Positions 52,716 to 61,458 are shown, counted from the stretch's first letter. The stretch: DNA of 64,000 bases from Chitinophaga pinensis DSM 2588 (GCF_000024005.1 NC_013132.1:7682001-7746000); one strand, 5' to 3'. Translations and numbers: made by a program. Notes: generated by a model from the letters alone, not told the origin.

Positions 52716-53108
52716 ATGAAACCTAAAAAAATCTGGGCCAATTATGCGGTAAGCGATCTGGAACGCACCTCGCAGTTTTATACTAAACTTGGCTTTAAGC
52801 CCAATGGTCCGCATACATCCAAAGAACTGGTAAGTTTCTTCTTTAGTGATGAGGACTTCATTATCCACTTTTTTCTGAAAGACATCCTGGAACCTAATAT
52901 CAAAGGCAAGATGTCCGACGCACATACCGCCAATGAGATCGTATTCACGATTTCTGCGGAGAGCAAAGAAGAGATGGATAATTGGGCGAAGGAAGTAGAA
53001 CCCGCCGGTGGCAAAATTGTCTCTCCTCCTGAAGCCTTTGGGAAAGGATACTATGGTTTTATCTTTACCGACCCTGATGGCCATAAATTCAACGTCTTCC
53101 ATATGTAG
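52716..53108 (+). CDS. VOC-superfamily protein
   Basis: The 130-residue product carries the VOC halves (IWANYAVSDLERTSQFYTKLGF near the start and GFIFTDPDGHKFNVFH at the end). The final Glu ligand found in many glyoxalases is not evident (DPDGHKFN), so the metal site may be partial. ATG at 52716. Followed by SDR and AraC genes in the same direction. Confidence 0.85.
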   Translation: MKPKKIWANYAVSDLERTSQFYTKLGFKPNGPHTSKELVSFFFSDEDFIIHFFLKDILEPNIKGKMSDAHTANEIVFTISAESKEEMDNWAKEVEPAGGKIVSPPEAFGKGYYGFIFTDPDGHKFNVFHM

Positions 53109-53209
53109 GCCATCCGGCCAGACTACTTTTGGCTACAACTAACGCACTTTCAGATACAGACAGCAGTCCCGGGTAAGCGACCTTTAGACCTGCAATAAAA
53201 CCAGGATAA

Positions 53210-54001
53210 ATGAAAGTAACGCTTATTACAGGGGCTTCTGTTGGTATCGGAGAAGCCATCGCCAGACAGATCGCCCAGCAAAAGGAAAATCTGGTACTGG
53301 TAGCCAGAAGTGAACAGGCACTACAGTTGCTGTGTAAAACACTCACGCAACAATTCGGCATCAAAGCCGATTATATCACAGCAGATCTCTGCAAACCGGA
53401 AAGTGCGGAATTTATCTACCAGACCTGCAAAGAAAGAGGATATGAAGTGGAGTCTCTTATTAACAATGCCGGGATGGGTTCAGGCGGCGAACTGATCATG
53501 CGCGACCTGCAGCATGAACTGAATATGATGCTGCTAAATATGAACGCGATGGTGAGTCTGACGCACTTTTTCCTCAAAGATATGGCGGTCAGGAAACGGG
53601 GTACAATTGTCAATATCGGCTCTTTACTCTCCTTTATACCGGCTCCTTATATGGCTGTCTATTGCGCTACAAAAGCGTTCGTCCGTTCTTTCTCCCGGGC
53701 TTTGTATGAAGAAGCCAAACCGCATGGTGTGCATGTCCTGCTGTTTTGCCCCGGACTAACCGACAGCAATTTTATCCAGGGTTCCGCTGTAGATGAGAAA
53801 ACAGCCAATGCGCTTACTGCCGGCGTTCGTGCACAAACACCTGAACAGGTGGCCACAGAATTTATTAAAGCTTATAAAGAAAAACGGAAATTTGCCATCT
53901 CCGGCGGCTTTAACCGTTTTGGTGCGAAAATATTAAGTATACTGTCTGATGCAACGATAGCGGGTCAGACGGCAAAGACTTACCGGAAAAGGATGTTGTA
54001 A
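53210..54001 (+). CDS. Short-chain dehydrogenase/reductase (DltE/YqjQ-like)
   Basis: The 263-residue product is a classical SDR: GASVGIGEAIARQIA cofactor-binding motif at residue 7, NNAGMGSGG, and a catalytic YCATKAFVRSF in which Tyr and Lys are separated by three residues (YxxxK). C-terminal residues 230-263 are basic. ATG at 53210. It is likely co-expressed with the following AraC gene, 19 bases apart. Confidence 0.95.
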   Translation: MKVTLITGASVGIGEAIARQIAQQKENLVLVARSEQALQLLCKTLTQQFGIKADYITADLCKPESAEFIYQTCKERGYEVESLINNAGMGSGGELIMRDLQHELNMMLLNMNAMVSLTHFFLKDMAVRKRGTIVNIGSLLSFIPAPYMAVYCATKAFVRSFSRALYEEAKPHGVHVLLFCPGLTDSNFIQGSAVDEKTANALTAGVRAQTPEQVATEFIKAYKEKRKFAISGGFNRFGAKILSILSDATIAGQTAKTYRKRML

Positions 54002-54020
54002 TAAGACTAAATCCAACAAC

Positions 54021-54938
54021 GTGAAAAAGAAGGCGATTCCTCATATTCATATCGGCACATTGAACACGTATAATGAATTACTGGGTTTCCCCAAACCGAG
54101 AAACCCTTTATTCAGTATACAGCGTTTTGAAGACTTTCCGCTGTTAGCGGCGGATGGTCCTATCAAATTAACCATGGACTTTTACCAGATCACTTTTAAA
54201 AAGAATTGTGGTAACAAGATCATATATGGTCAGTCCCTATACGATTTTGATGAAGGGGTATTGTCCTTCTTCTCTCCCAAGCAGGTAGTTATTAAAGAAC
54301 CGGATCAGATAGCTCCTACCGGGTTTATTGTCCTGATACATCCGGAATACCTGCGAGGGCATGCACTGGAAAGTAAGATCAAAAACTATGGTTTCTTTGA
54401 TTATGCCGTGAATGAAGCACTGATATTATCAGCTGAAGAGGAAGACTTTATTCAGCACATTTTCATACAGCTGGAGAAAGAGTTTAACAGGGCGATAGAT
54501 CACCTGAGTCAGGATGTTATTTTATCGAACCTGGATCTGTTACTCACGTACAGCAACCGTTTCTATACCCGGCAGTTTATTACCCGGAAACAGCATTATA
54601 ACAGTCTGCTGGTAAAATTCGAAGCGTTGTTGGATGAATTATTTGCTGAAAGCACCCTGGCAGAAAAGGGGCTACCCAATGTGACGGATATCGCCGCTGC
54701 TTTCCATCTATCCTCGCGCTATTTCAGTGATCTGATCAAGGAACACACCGGACGAACCACGCAGCAGCATATTCACGATAAACTGATTGATAAAGCAAAA
54801 GAAATGTTGTCAGCCACTAACCTGTCTGTCAGTGAAATTGCCTATCAACTGGGTTTCCAGCATTCCCAGTCATTCAGTAAACTGTTCAAAGCCAAGACTG
54901 ATCAGTCTCCGTTGACATTCAGAGCAGGGTTTAATTAG
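54021..54938 (+). CDS. AraC-family regulator
   Basis: The 305-residue product has a GTG start (54021); the first internal Met is about 50 codons later, so GTG is the likely start. The C-terminus has the double HTH (NVTDIAAAFHLSSRYFSDLIKE, NLSVSEIAYQLGFQHSQSFSKLF, DQSPLTFRAGF). It follows the SDR gene closely and may regulate it. Convergent with the Crp-type gene. Confidence 0.9.
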   Translation: MKKKAIPHIHIGTLNTYNELLGFPKPRNPLFSIQRFEDFPLLAADGPIKLTMDFYQITFKKNCGNKIIYGQSLYDFDEGVLSFFSPKQVVIKEPDQIAPTGFIVLIHPEYLRGHALESKIKNYGFFDYAVNEALILSAEEEDFIQHIFIQLEKEFNRAIDHLSQDVILSNLDLLLTYSNRFYTRQFITRKQHYNSLLVKFEALLDELFAESTLAEKGLPNVTDIAAAFHLSSRYFSDLIKEHTGRTTQQHIHDKLIDKAKEMLSATNLSVSEIAYQLGFQHSQSFSKLFKAKTDQSPLTFRAGFN

Positions 54939-54951
54939 GTCTCCCTACAGG

Positions 54952-55530
54952 TTATTTCTTTGCATAATGTGCCCGTATACGGGTGATTGTCTCCCTGGAC
55001 ATCCCCAGATAAGAAGCCAGCATGTGCAGGGGTACCCTGTTAAAGATATCCGGATATTCGGCTATGAACGACTTATAGCGCTCCTCCGGACTATGTCCGA
55101 TCTGGTGATAGATCCGCTGCTGACTGGCATTAAAGCTATTAGATTGGAGTTTTTCTGTCAGCACCCTGAGATTGGGTATTCTTTCCAGCAGGTATTGAAA
55201 ATCATCCTTCAGGCAAAGTATCAGTTCAGTGTCTTCCAGTGCCTGAATATTAAATGCGGAGGGGGTACCATTGCTATAGCTCTCCGGTTCATAGGCCCAC
55301 CAGTTCTCTATGACAAATTTTAAGGTATGCTCCTTCCCTTCTTCATCCACACGATAAGTACGCAGGCAACCTTTTACTACAAATCCGCTATGCCGGCAGA
55401 TCTCTCCCTCCTGTAACAGGTGTTCTTTCTTCTTTAAATAACGGCTAGTGTAATATTGTTCTATAAGCCCCAGTTCCTGCGGCGTAAGGTATGTTCTTTC
55501 TTTAAGGTATGTGCTTAATGCGGTAAACAT
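54952..55530 (-). CDS. Crp/Fnr-family transcriptional regulator
   Basis: The 192-residue product starts at the ATG at 55530 (a TTG at 55584 is rejected). The cyclic-nucleotide-binding-like beta-roll includes GFVVKGCLRTYRVDEEGKEHTL and the C-terminal HTH shows LASYLGMSRETITRIRAHY. Typical Bacteroidota versions lack a clear cNMP or cysteine cluster and their ligand is unknown. Divergent from the enoyl-CoA hydratase gene, so it likely regulates it. Confidence 0.9.
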   Translation of the reverse strand: MFTALSTYLKERTYLTPQELGLIEQYYTSRYLKKKEHLLQEGEICRHSGFVVKGCLRTYRVDEEGKEHTLKFVIENWWAYEPESYSNGTPSAFNIQALEDTELILCLKDDFQYLLERIPNLRVLTEKLQSNSFNASQQRIYHQIGHSPEERYKSFIAEYPDIFNRVPLHMLASYLGMSRETITRIRAHYAKK

Positions 55531-55643
55531 ACTGTTAGTCCCTTGTACATTGCCCTGGTGGAACAGGCGAATATTTTGCGTCAAATGACTTTTTTCTTGA
55601 TGCCGGCAGCCAGGAACTTTGTTATCTCAAAACTAAAGAAGAA

Positions 55644-56525
55644 ATGAAGAACAAACAAATCACAGCCATAGACCAGGAGGCAACAGTCCGTTACAGTGTA
55701 TACAAAGCTTTTCAGGTAAGCGTACAACATGCCGTTGCGTACGTATCATTCAACAACCCACCGATGAATGTACTGGATGCTACCATGATGCTTGACCTGG
55801 CGGCATTCGCCGAAGCCGTGCAGGCAGATGATACCTTGAAAGTAATCGTCTTTCAGAGTGCAGATTCCGACTACTTCATTGCGCATGGAGATATGAACTA
55901 TATCGTGGATCCTTCTTCTTTTGCAGGATTAGTAGATCCGGCGAAGATGGACCCGCTTATCAATCCGATGCAGCAGCTGCATGAAAAAATCAGCCAGTTG
56001 CCACAGGCGACCATTGCCATCATTGATGGTTTTGTACGCGGCGGCGGACATGAATTTGCGCAAGCCTGCGATATGCGTTTTGCTTCACTGGAAAAAGCGA
56101 AGATCGCACAACCGGAAGCCATGATGGGTATTATCCCCGGTGGTGGTGGTACACAATATCTTACCCGCAGAATCGGAAGAGCCAGGACATTGGAGCTGGT
56201 ATTGGGCGCAGAATTGCTGGACGCTAAAACAGCGGAATTGTATGGTGTGGTAAACCGGGCCTTACCACAGGACCAATTATATACTTATGTAGAGACCCTG
56301 GCTACCAGGATTGCCGGATTACCTGCTGGCGTAGCCGCTGGCGCAAAAAAAGCCGTGGATGCTGCTAATGGTGACCGCTATGAAGGTCTGGCAACAGAGA
56401 ATAAGCTATGTATGGATCTTTTCCTGAGACCGGAAACCGTCCAACTGGCCAAAGTAGCATTAGCTGCCGGAGCACAGACGAGAGAAGGGGAAAGAGATCT
56501 GGAGGGTATTATGAATAGTCTGTAA
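55644..56525 (+). CDS. Enoyl-CoA hydratase/isomerase family protein
   Basis: The 293-residue product has the crotonase fold: VAYVSFNNPPMNVLDATMML at the start, an oxyanion-hole region IIDGFVRGGGHEFAQACDMR and a PEAMMGIIPGGGG that binds CoA. The usual catalytic Glu pair lies in or near this region, but the chemistry cannot be fixed by eye. Divergent from the Crp gene. Ends at a bidirectional terminator. ATG at 55644. Confidence 0.9.
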   Translation: MKNKQITAIDQEATVRYSVYKAFQVSVQHAVAYVSFNNPPMNVLDATMMLDLAAFAEAVQADDTLKVIVFQSADSDYFIAHGDMNYIVDPSSFAGLVDPAKMDPLINPMQQLHEKISQLPQATIAIIDGFVRGGGHEFAQACDMRFASLEKAKIAQPEAMMGIIPGGGGTQYLTRRIGRARTLELVLGAELLDAKTAELYGVVNRALPQDQLYTYVETLATRIAGLPAGVAAGAKKAVDAANGDRYEGLATENKLCMDLFLRPETVQLAKVALAAGAQTREGERDLEGIMNSL

Positions 56526-56531
56526 ACTAAA

Positions 56532-56557
56532 GCAGAGGCAGTATAAGCTGCCTCTGC
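56532..56557. terminator. Bidirectional terminator
   Basis: GCAGAGGCAG and CTGCCTCTGC, perfect 10-base arms with a six-base loop, followed by GTGTTTAT; between convergent genes ending at 56525 and 56578. Confidence 0.8.
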
Positions 56558-56577
56558 GTGTTTATAATGTTTTCAGG

Positions 56578-56784
56578 TTAATACTTATCCCAATAATAAG
56601 TCAGCAGTTTAATGAAGGAATACAATGTTGCGGCTGCCAGTACGGCTATTGCCAGCAGACTGATACCATCATACCCTTGATGGGCGACAACATAACCGTA
56701 ACTCCATATAAGCAGGATAGCATGGAGAATCAGTAAAGCGATCAGCTGATTTTTACGGGACTTCATTTTCTGTATGAATGACAT
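56578..56784 (-). CDS. Small two-span membrane protein
   Basis: The 68-residue product starts at the ATG at 56784; a longer ORF reaching 56919 overlaps the adjacent gene and its extra part looks non-coding. It has two hydrophobic helices (LIALLILHAILLIWSYGYVV and ISLLAIAVLAAATLYSFI) and a basic loop. Function unknown. Confidence 0.55.
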   Translation of the reverse strand: MSFIQKMKSRKNQLIALLILHAILLIWSYGYVVAHQGYDGISLLAIAVLAAATLYSFIKLLTYYWDKY

Positions 56785-56915
56785 AGGCAAGATACTTAAC
56801 GTGTGATTGTTGAGAATAAAGGTTACAACAATATACGTTTTTGGCGGGTACCCTGTCTGCTCATAAATACTGGTCCCATAAAAACCATGACACCACTGAT
56901 CCGGGCCGATATTAC

Positions 56916-57494
56916 TCAATCATTCATCCCCTTTCCTTCCAGGATCTGCGGTATACATCTTTCCACCCTGCTCATTCTCGTTTTGGATTGTTTGGCACCG
57001 GAGAAATAAAAGATATATGCTTTCTGCCGTCCCTGGGTCAATGCAAAGAAGGCTTTCTTCAAGTCAGCATTTGCTGCTAATTGCTGTTGAAACTCTTCCG
57101 GGATATCCAGTTCGGTACTTTTCTTTACTTCCACTTTCAGACCGGCTCTTTCTACTTCTATTGCTTCATAGATATAAGCGCTGATTACCGGCGCTAATTT
57201 TGTGATCTCCTTTACGCTGGTGAACCTTAGTTGCCTGCCGACCTCTGTATTTTCTCCGGTCTTAACGAGTACGCTTTCCGGATCGCTCAATAAAACGCCT
57301 TTGAAGAACAGCAATGCACAGTAATCCTTAAAACCCTGGATGATCACAAGGTTGGTATTGCCGTACTTGTAACAGGGCTTCCCCCATTTCAGTTCTTCAG
57401 TCAACTCAGTGGCAAGAATGATCTTTCTCAACTTTTCAGACTCATCCCGCCATTGTGTAAGTTCGCTTAAATATGCATCCACTTCAGGGTTCAT
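56916..57494 (-). CDS. DUF1801/YdeI-like protein
   Basis: The 192-residue product starts at the ATG at 57494 (the ATG at 57581 overlaps the neighbouring gene). It has the DUF1801 core (KIILATELTEELKWGKPCYKY, then VIIQGFKDYCALLFFKGVLL) and a YdeI/OmpD-associated tail (ELDIPEEFQQQLAANADLKKAF, with KTRMSRVERC). Such proteins are small intracellular proteins of unknown function. It follows the SMI1-like gene. Confidence 0.8.
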   Translation of the reverse strand: MNPEVDAYLSELTQWRDESEKLRKIILATELTEELKWGKPCYKYGNTNLVIIQGFKDYCALLFFKGVLLSDPESVLVKTGENTEVGRQLRFTSVKEITKLAPVISAYIYEAIEVERAGLKVEVKKSTELDIPEEFQQQLAANADLKKAFFALTQGRQKAYIFYFSGAKQSKTRMSRVERCIPQILEGKGMND

Positions 57495-57547
57495 GTCATA
57501 TCGTTTTAATACAGGTGTCAGACGAAGATAGCGACTTCTGTTGATTG

Positions 57548-58588
57548 TTACAGCCAATCGCCTTCTTCCGAAGCCTTCCATATACCGTCGATAGTAGCCT
57601 GTATACTTTCTGCGAGGAATGCCAGTAGCTTCAGGCGTTTGTTGGAAGCCGGTGCAAACTTACCTCCTGCCTCAGCGCCATATTGCAGCGTATCAAACCA
57701 TACTTCTCCTTCACAGTCCCCGTTTGTAACAAGGTAAAGTGCATTCTGTGCATGGGAATAGCCCAGGAGAATACATCCGTCTGTAAATTGAACCCCGGTC
57801 GGTAGCTTAAAAGGTGCTTTTATTTTTCCACCAACGGCAGGGAAAGGTTTTGCGATTTGTTTATAATCCGACTTAGGCAGATCGCTCAGCGCAGGAACAC
57901 CATCGTTTCCATAATAAACACCTTCTCCGCCGCTACCTATCTCCAGGAGATAAGCCCGTCTCTCCCTCCTGCTCTTTATTGCGTAATTCATACGGACAGT
58001 CACCATCCGTTGTTTGATCAGATTCAATGCAGCAGCATGTTGCTGTATGAGCGGATGTTCAGGATGCCGGAAGCTGTCCGTCACTTTTTGCATCTCCTCC
58101 TGTACTGCCTGCTGATATACCTTTTCTTCTTCTTTCGCGGCACTTTTTGCTTGCTTCCCCCAGGCGAGATATGCAGGATCCTTTTTGAGATCCTGGAAAT
58201 CGGGATCTTTCGGATCTTTCTTCAGCGCTGCTGCTACTATTTTGTAGGCTTCGGCTGTCTTACCTAATTTTAACAGCAAACGCGTTTTTGTATCTTCCAG
58301 GTATTTATGTCTATTAGGATCATAGATCTTAAATCCTCTTTCCAATAATGCGAGCGCTTCTTCCAGTTTAACAGGATCTTCTTCATCCAAACAAGAAAAC
58401 CAGCCGACCTGATTGGCATATATTGCCATCATGTCTTCCTGCCAGTGTGCGAAATAAGATCCTTCAGGAAAGATTGTTATACATTTCTTTCCCTGCGCAA
58501 GTGTCAGGGGTCTATATTGCGCTTTCACCTTTTCATCCCTGGCGTAATTAGTCACATAATTCAGCACCCAGAACTTTTTATCTTCCAA
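57548..58588 (-). CDS. TPR-like/SMI1-KNR4-like immunity-type protein
   Basis: The 346-residue product uses the TTG at 58588, two bases from the upstream gene's stop; no ATG is available before residue 53 in the same frame. Residues about 75-135 are TPR-like (EEALALLERGFKIYDPNRHKYLEDTK, LLLKLGKTAEAYKIVAAALKKDPKD). The C-terminal half resembles SUKH/SMI1-KNR4 domains (GVQFTDGCILLGYSH, NGDCEGEVWFDTLQYG, LKLLAFLAESIQATID). SUKH proteins commonly neutralise polymorphic toxins. It is likely co-expressed with the 82-residue gene. The call is tentative. Confidence 0.55.
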   Translation of the reverse strand: MEDKKFWVLNYVTNYARDEKVKAQYRPLTLAQGKKCITIFPEGSYFAHWQEDMMAIYANQVGWFSCLDEEDPVKLEEALALLERGFKIYDPNRHKYLEDTKTRLLLKLGKTAEAYKIVAAALKKDPKDPDFQDLKKDPAYLAWGKQAKSAAKEEEKVYQQAVQEEMQKVTDSFRHPEHPLIQQHAAALNLIKQRMVTVRMNYAIKSRRERRAYLLEIGSGGEGVYYGNDGVPALSDLPKSDYKQIAKPFPAVGGKIKAPFKLPTGVQFTDGCILLGYSHAQNALYLVTNGDCEGEVWFDTLQYGAEAGGKFAPASNKRLKLLAFLAESIQATIDGIWKASEEGDWL

Positions 58589-58590
58589 TA

Positions 58591-58839
58591 TTATCTGTAC
58601 AGTAGATTGATATAATACAGTAGTGTTTCTGGTTGCCGATAAGTAGTCAGGCCGTTTTCTTTGGTAACAAATTCTACAGGTTCGTCATCTGCATCAGCCA
58701 GATTAATCATCAGAGCCGGCTGACGGGTAGATTGTAATGCGTCTTCACTGAATGTAAGCGGAAACAAGGCAAGCATTTCATCCAGCACGGCAATAGCGTG
58801 TTTTACTTCCTCCTCATTCCAGCGATTTTCAGCTATCAT
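58591..58839 (-). CDS. Small hypothetical protein
   Basis: The 82-residue product is acidic in the middle (LADADDEPVEFVTKENG) with a hydrophobic start and ends YYINLLYR. No family recognised. Its stop (58591) is two bases before the TTG start of the next gene, which implies translational coupling. ATG at 58839. Confidence 0.55.
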   Translation of the reverse strand: MIAENRWNEEEVKHAIAVLDEMLALFPLTFSEDALQSTRQPALMINLADADDEPVEFVTKENGLTTYRQPETLLYYINLLYR

Positions 58840-58959
58840 TATTTATATCCATTGATCAGTTTTTCTGCGTTTATATACAGGTGTTTCAGACGATTTATTT
58901 TCTCTGCGTTGGTCATGATGGTAATACTAATCAGGGTTATTATTTATTCCTTCTTTTTA

Positions 58960-59733
58960 TTAATAAGATTGCTGGATACACCAGCAATCATTGAAATTCC
59001 GTTTCAGCAGGTCCTGTTTCCTGATCCAGAAATACAATCTGCCCATATCTGCCCAACGCATACCATTCGCAGCTTCATTACTATCTACCTGCAAGAGTAA
59101 TATCCAATCCTTTTCCCCTTCTCTCAATGCAGCATTCTCTGGCTCCTCGTATGCTTCTTTCCTGTCGGGATAAAACCCATTAGTCACCATCTGGCAAAGC
59201 CCCTCCATTTCCCCCTGCATATTATCTGCCCTTCCCAGGGATTTATTGATATTGCCGTTCAGCCATACTTTATCTCCGTAGACGTCTCTTTCCTCCTTAC
59301 TTAAAAAAGAAAAATGCTTTCCCCATTTGAAAGGCATGGATATATGCAACTCTCCTTTCAGGCGGCAGGGTTTATATTTCCCAAAATCTTCCAGTCCTTC
59401 GGGGAAGGGGGTCCGTATCAATTCCTCTCTGGGCCCGTCAAAATAAAGTACCCTGAACAGTTGTTTTTCTTCCAGCGAATAACCGCCCATCTCCTGATAA
59501 GGATCATAGAATACGAATATATATCCTGTATCAGGCAGTACATTATAAGTATCAAAAGGTTTTATTTCAGAGCAATCCAACTGGGCAATAAATGACAATG
59601 GGTTTTCATAAAAATCATTGGGCCATTCAATTGCTGCCGGCAGATCAGGGATACCACCCATTTTTGAGACACCAGGTATTTCTGCGGATTCGTCTTCCAG
59701 CGATGTGAGGTAATAACGGATGGAGTCATGCAT
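58960..59733 (-). CDS. DUF1963/YwqG-like protein, 5' end lost to a frameshift
   Basis: The intact frame gives 257 residues from the ATG at 59733. It matches YwqG/DUF1963: GGIPDLPAAIEWP, LSFIAQLDC, GYIFVFYDPYQEMGGYS and GRLYFWIRKQDL. The family's N-terminus is missing from this frame, but it is present in another frame from an ATG at 59809 (MDKKTFYAALTANNLDQYN). The two frames meet at a run of four G (59750-59753); deleting one base would fuse them into a full-length protein reading NPQFETLMHDS. The gene is thus a pseudogene, a phase-variable gene, or a sequencing error. YwqG proteins occur in immunity-type clusters. Confidence 0.75.
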   Translation of the reverse strand: MHDSIRYYLTSLEDESAEIPGVSKMGGIPDLPAAIEWPNDFYENPLSFIAQLDCSEIKPFDTYNVLPDTGYIFVFYDPYQEMGGYSLEEKQLFRVLYFDGPREELIRTPFPEGLEDFGKYKPCRLKGELHISMPFKWGKHFSFLSKEERDVYGDKVWLNGNINKSLGRADNMQGEMEGLCQMVTNGFYPDRKEAYEEPENAALREGEKDWILLLQVDSNEAANGMRWADMGRLYFWIRKQDLLKRNFNDCWCIQQSY

Positions 59734-59740
59734 CAATGTC

Positions 59741-59809
59741 TCAAACTGCGGGGTTATATTGGTCGAGGTTATTGGCGGTCAATGCCGCGTAAAAGGTTTT
59801 CTTGTCCAT
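59741..59809 (-). pseudogene. Out-of-frame 5' fragment of the DUF1963/YwqG-like gene
   Basis: The ATG at 59809 opens 22 codons that end at TGA (59741-59743). The sequence continues as the correct N-terminus of the downstream DUF1963 protein if one G of the GGGG run at 59750-59753 is removed. A -7-like box was not seen upstream. Confidence 0.6.
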
Positions 59810-59894
59810 AGTATGGTTTACAATGGGCGACAAGATACAGTACTTTTTATTTCTTACTAGTACTTATATGGGAACTTTTTTGGGATAGCCGGGA

Positions 59895-60089
59895 TCATAT
59901 CGCATGAATGGCCTTGCTGTGCTTTGCCATCCCCGATGCAAAGAACCCACCACATCTGTCAATCATGCTACAGCTTTTGCATGCCTCATGGTAAACATTC
60001 TTCCAGTCAGAAATTGACTTCCTGGTATAGTCCCATATTTCAGACGGTGTGACACATAGCTGTGAGTTGAAAAGCTGAGGAGCATTCAT
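59895..60089 (-). pseudogene. C-terminal remnant of a radical-SAM (HxsC-like) protein
   Basis: A 64-codon ORF encodes LFNSQLCVT, then SISDWKNVY and CKSCSMIDRCGGFFASGMAKHS. This is the C-terminal cysteine cluster (CxxCxxxxxCGGFF) that I associate with His-Xaa-Ser-system radical-SAM maturases (HxsC). The radical-SAM core (CxxxCxxC) and the rest of an about 350-residue protein are absent; the next gene begins 36 bases upstream and its terminator hairpin (60073-60099) overlaps the ORF start. Hence a truncated, probably silent fragment. Confidence 0.6.
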
Positions 60090-60099
60090 CCCCTCAGCT
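60073..60099 (-). terminator. Terminator of the SDR gene
   Basis: Minus-strand AGCTGAGG pairs with CCTCAGCT (loop of 11) followed by TTTTC, 26 bases after the SDR stop codon at 60125. Confidence 0.65.
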
Positions 60100-60124
60100 C
60101 TCTGTAAAGCCTATACTAAATTAA

Positions 60125-60862
60125 TTACCAGGGACTCACCTTGCTCTCTTCCTGGATATCCTTGCTAAAATATTGACCGGTCGGCCCATCACTCTCCAGC
60201 ATCGCATATTGCGCCACAAACTCAGCGGCACTTGTTACGGTACCTGTACCGGTATGACGGTTGAAGTCAGTTGCGGTATGTCCCGGATCCACTACATTCA
60301 CTTTAAATCCTTTTTCCTGTAACTCTGAAGCCAACGTGATCGTGTAGGCATTCAAAGCAGTTTTAGATGGACCATAGCTGGCCGTCTTGTATTTATAGTA
60401 AATCCATTCCGGATCATTGTGTAATGTCAGTGAGGCCAGTCCGGAAGTGACATTTACGATAACAGGTGATTGACTCTTGTACAGCAATTCCAGGAAGGTC
60501 TGTATAACATTGATGGTACCGAAGAAGTTGGTATCAAATACCTTCCGGATACTTTCTATCGGAGCAGCTACGGCTGTCTGGGGGAAATCACCCAGGATAC
60601 CGGCATTATTCACCAGTATATCCAGATGTCCGGACTGTTCTGCGATAAAAGCTTTTGCCTGTTCAACAGAGGCAGGATCTGTCACGTCTATCTGTACCGG
60701 GGTAATGGATTGTAAACCCTGTGCGTTTAAGCTGGCAACTGCTGCCTTTCCATTTTCTACGTCCCGGCTACCGAGGTAAACCTGGTAACCTTGTCCTGCC
60801 AGTATGCGGACTGTTTCAAAACCAATACTTTTATTTGCCCCTGTAACTAATGCTATTTTCAT
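60125..60862 (-). CDS. Short-chain dehydrogenase/reductase
   Basis: The 245-residue product from the ATG at 60862 (an upstream ATG at 60955 adds 31 residues before the GANKSIGFETVRIL motif) has the TGxxxGIG-like cofactor motif, NNAG around residue 84, and the active-site segment SYGPSKTALNAY (YxxxK). The family makes carbonyl reductases and 3-ketoacyl reductases; substrate unknown. Monocistronic, with a terminator. Confidence 0.9.
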   Translation of the reverse strand: MKIALVTGANKSIGFETVRILAGQGYQVYLGSRDVENGKAAVASLNAQGLQSITPVQIDVTDPASVEQAKAFIAEQSGHLDILVNNAGILGDFPQTAVAAPIESIRKVFDTNFFGTINVIQTFLELLYKSQSPVIVNVTSGLASLTLHNDPEWIYYKYKTASYGPSKTALNAYTITLASELQEKGFKVNVVDPGHTATDFNRHTGTGTVTSAAEFVAQYAMLESDGPTGQYFSKDIQEESKVSPW

Positions 60863-61458
60863 CTCAACTATTTTTTGTGCTTTAGAAATTTGTATGTCGT
60901 CATTCATTTTTGACGATTCAAAGGTGGGACTCTTCCCTTTCATATCATTTGCCATTTGGCAAATAGTGCACAGGAGATTTTCATTATATGGCAGTGGTTA
61001 CGGGTGATCAGTCTTCCCGGATACGGACTTTAAACAACAAAATCTACATATTATCATCTTTTTCCTGGCAATTGTTAGGTTCCCGGGAGACCTCCATCTA
61101 ATGCATTTCTTATTGTTAATTCTTCGTACTATACCGTTATTATCCCGTAACTATGCCGTTACCGCTACGTTCATAAACGGAGTAATAACGGCGTAGTTAC
61201 GGGATACCTTCGTTGTACATCGAAGAACAGGCAAATAAGCCACTGATATCCATATCCTTAGGCTGTTTTTGATCGAAGAACCGTCATAACGAGATGACTA
61301 CCAATTACTTCCAGGCCATCACCACTGACGTACCAATGCACTGTACACGCTTTCAGGTATCCAGAGGTGATACACTACCTATCAACATACATTAAATAAT
61401 TGCATTCGGCATTGTATATTTATCCCGATTTTAAAAAACACAGATTGAAAAAACCTAT
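60863..61458. other. 596-base intergenic region with a long inverted repeat
   Basis: Arms at 61141-61162 (TATCCCGTAACTATGCCGTTAC) and 61182-61206 form a 22- to 24-bp hairpin with one or two mismatches and a 19-base loop, preceded by partial copies of the CCGTTAnTA unit. Downstream at 61294-61395 is an unsupported 33-codon ORF. A -7-like TATATTTA (61415-61422) could serve the LRR gene. Confidence 0.5.

Noticed and set aside
56785..56919. 45-residue N-terminal extension of the small membrane protein
   Set aside because: Overlaps the end of the neighbouring gene and lacks hydrophobic or conserved features.
61294..61395. 33-codon ORF in the gap before the LRR gene
   Set aside because: No promoter, no motif and no neighbour relation; not enough to call a gene.
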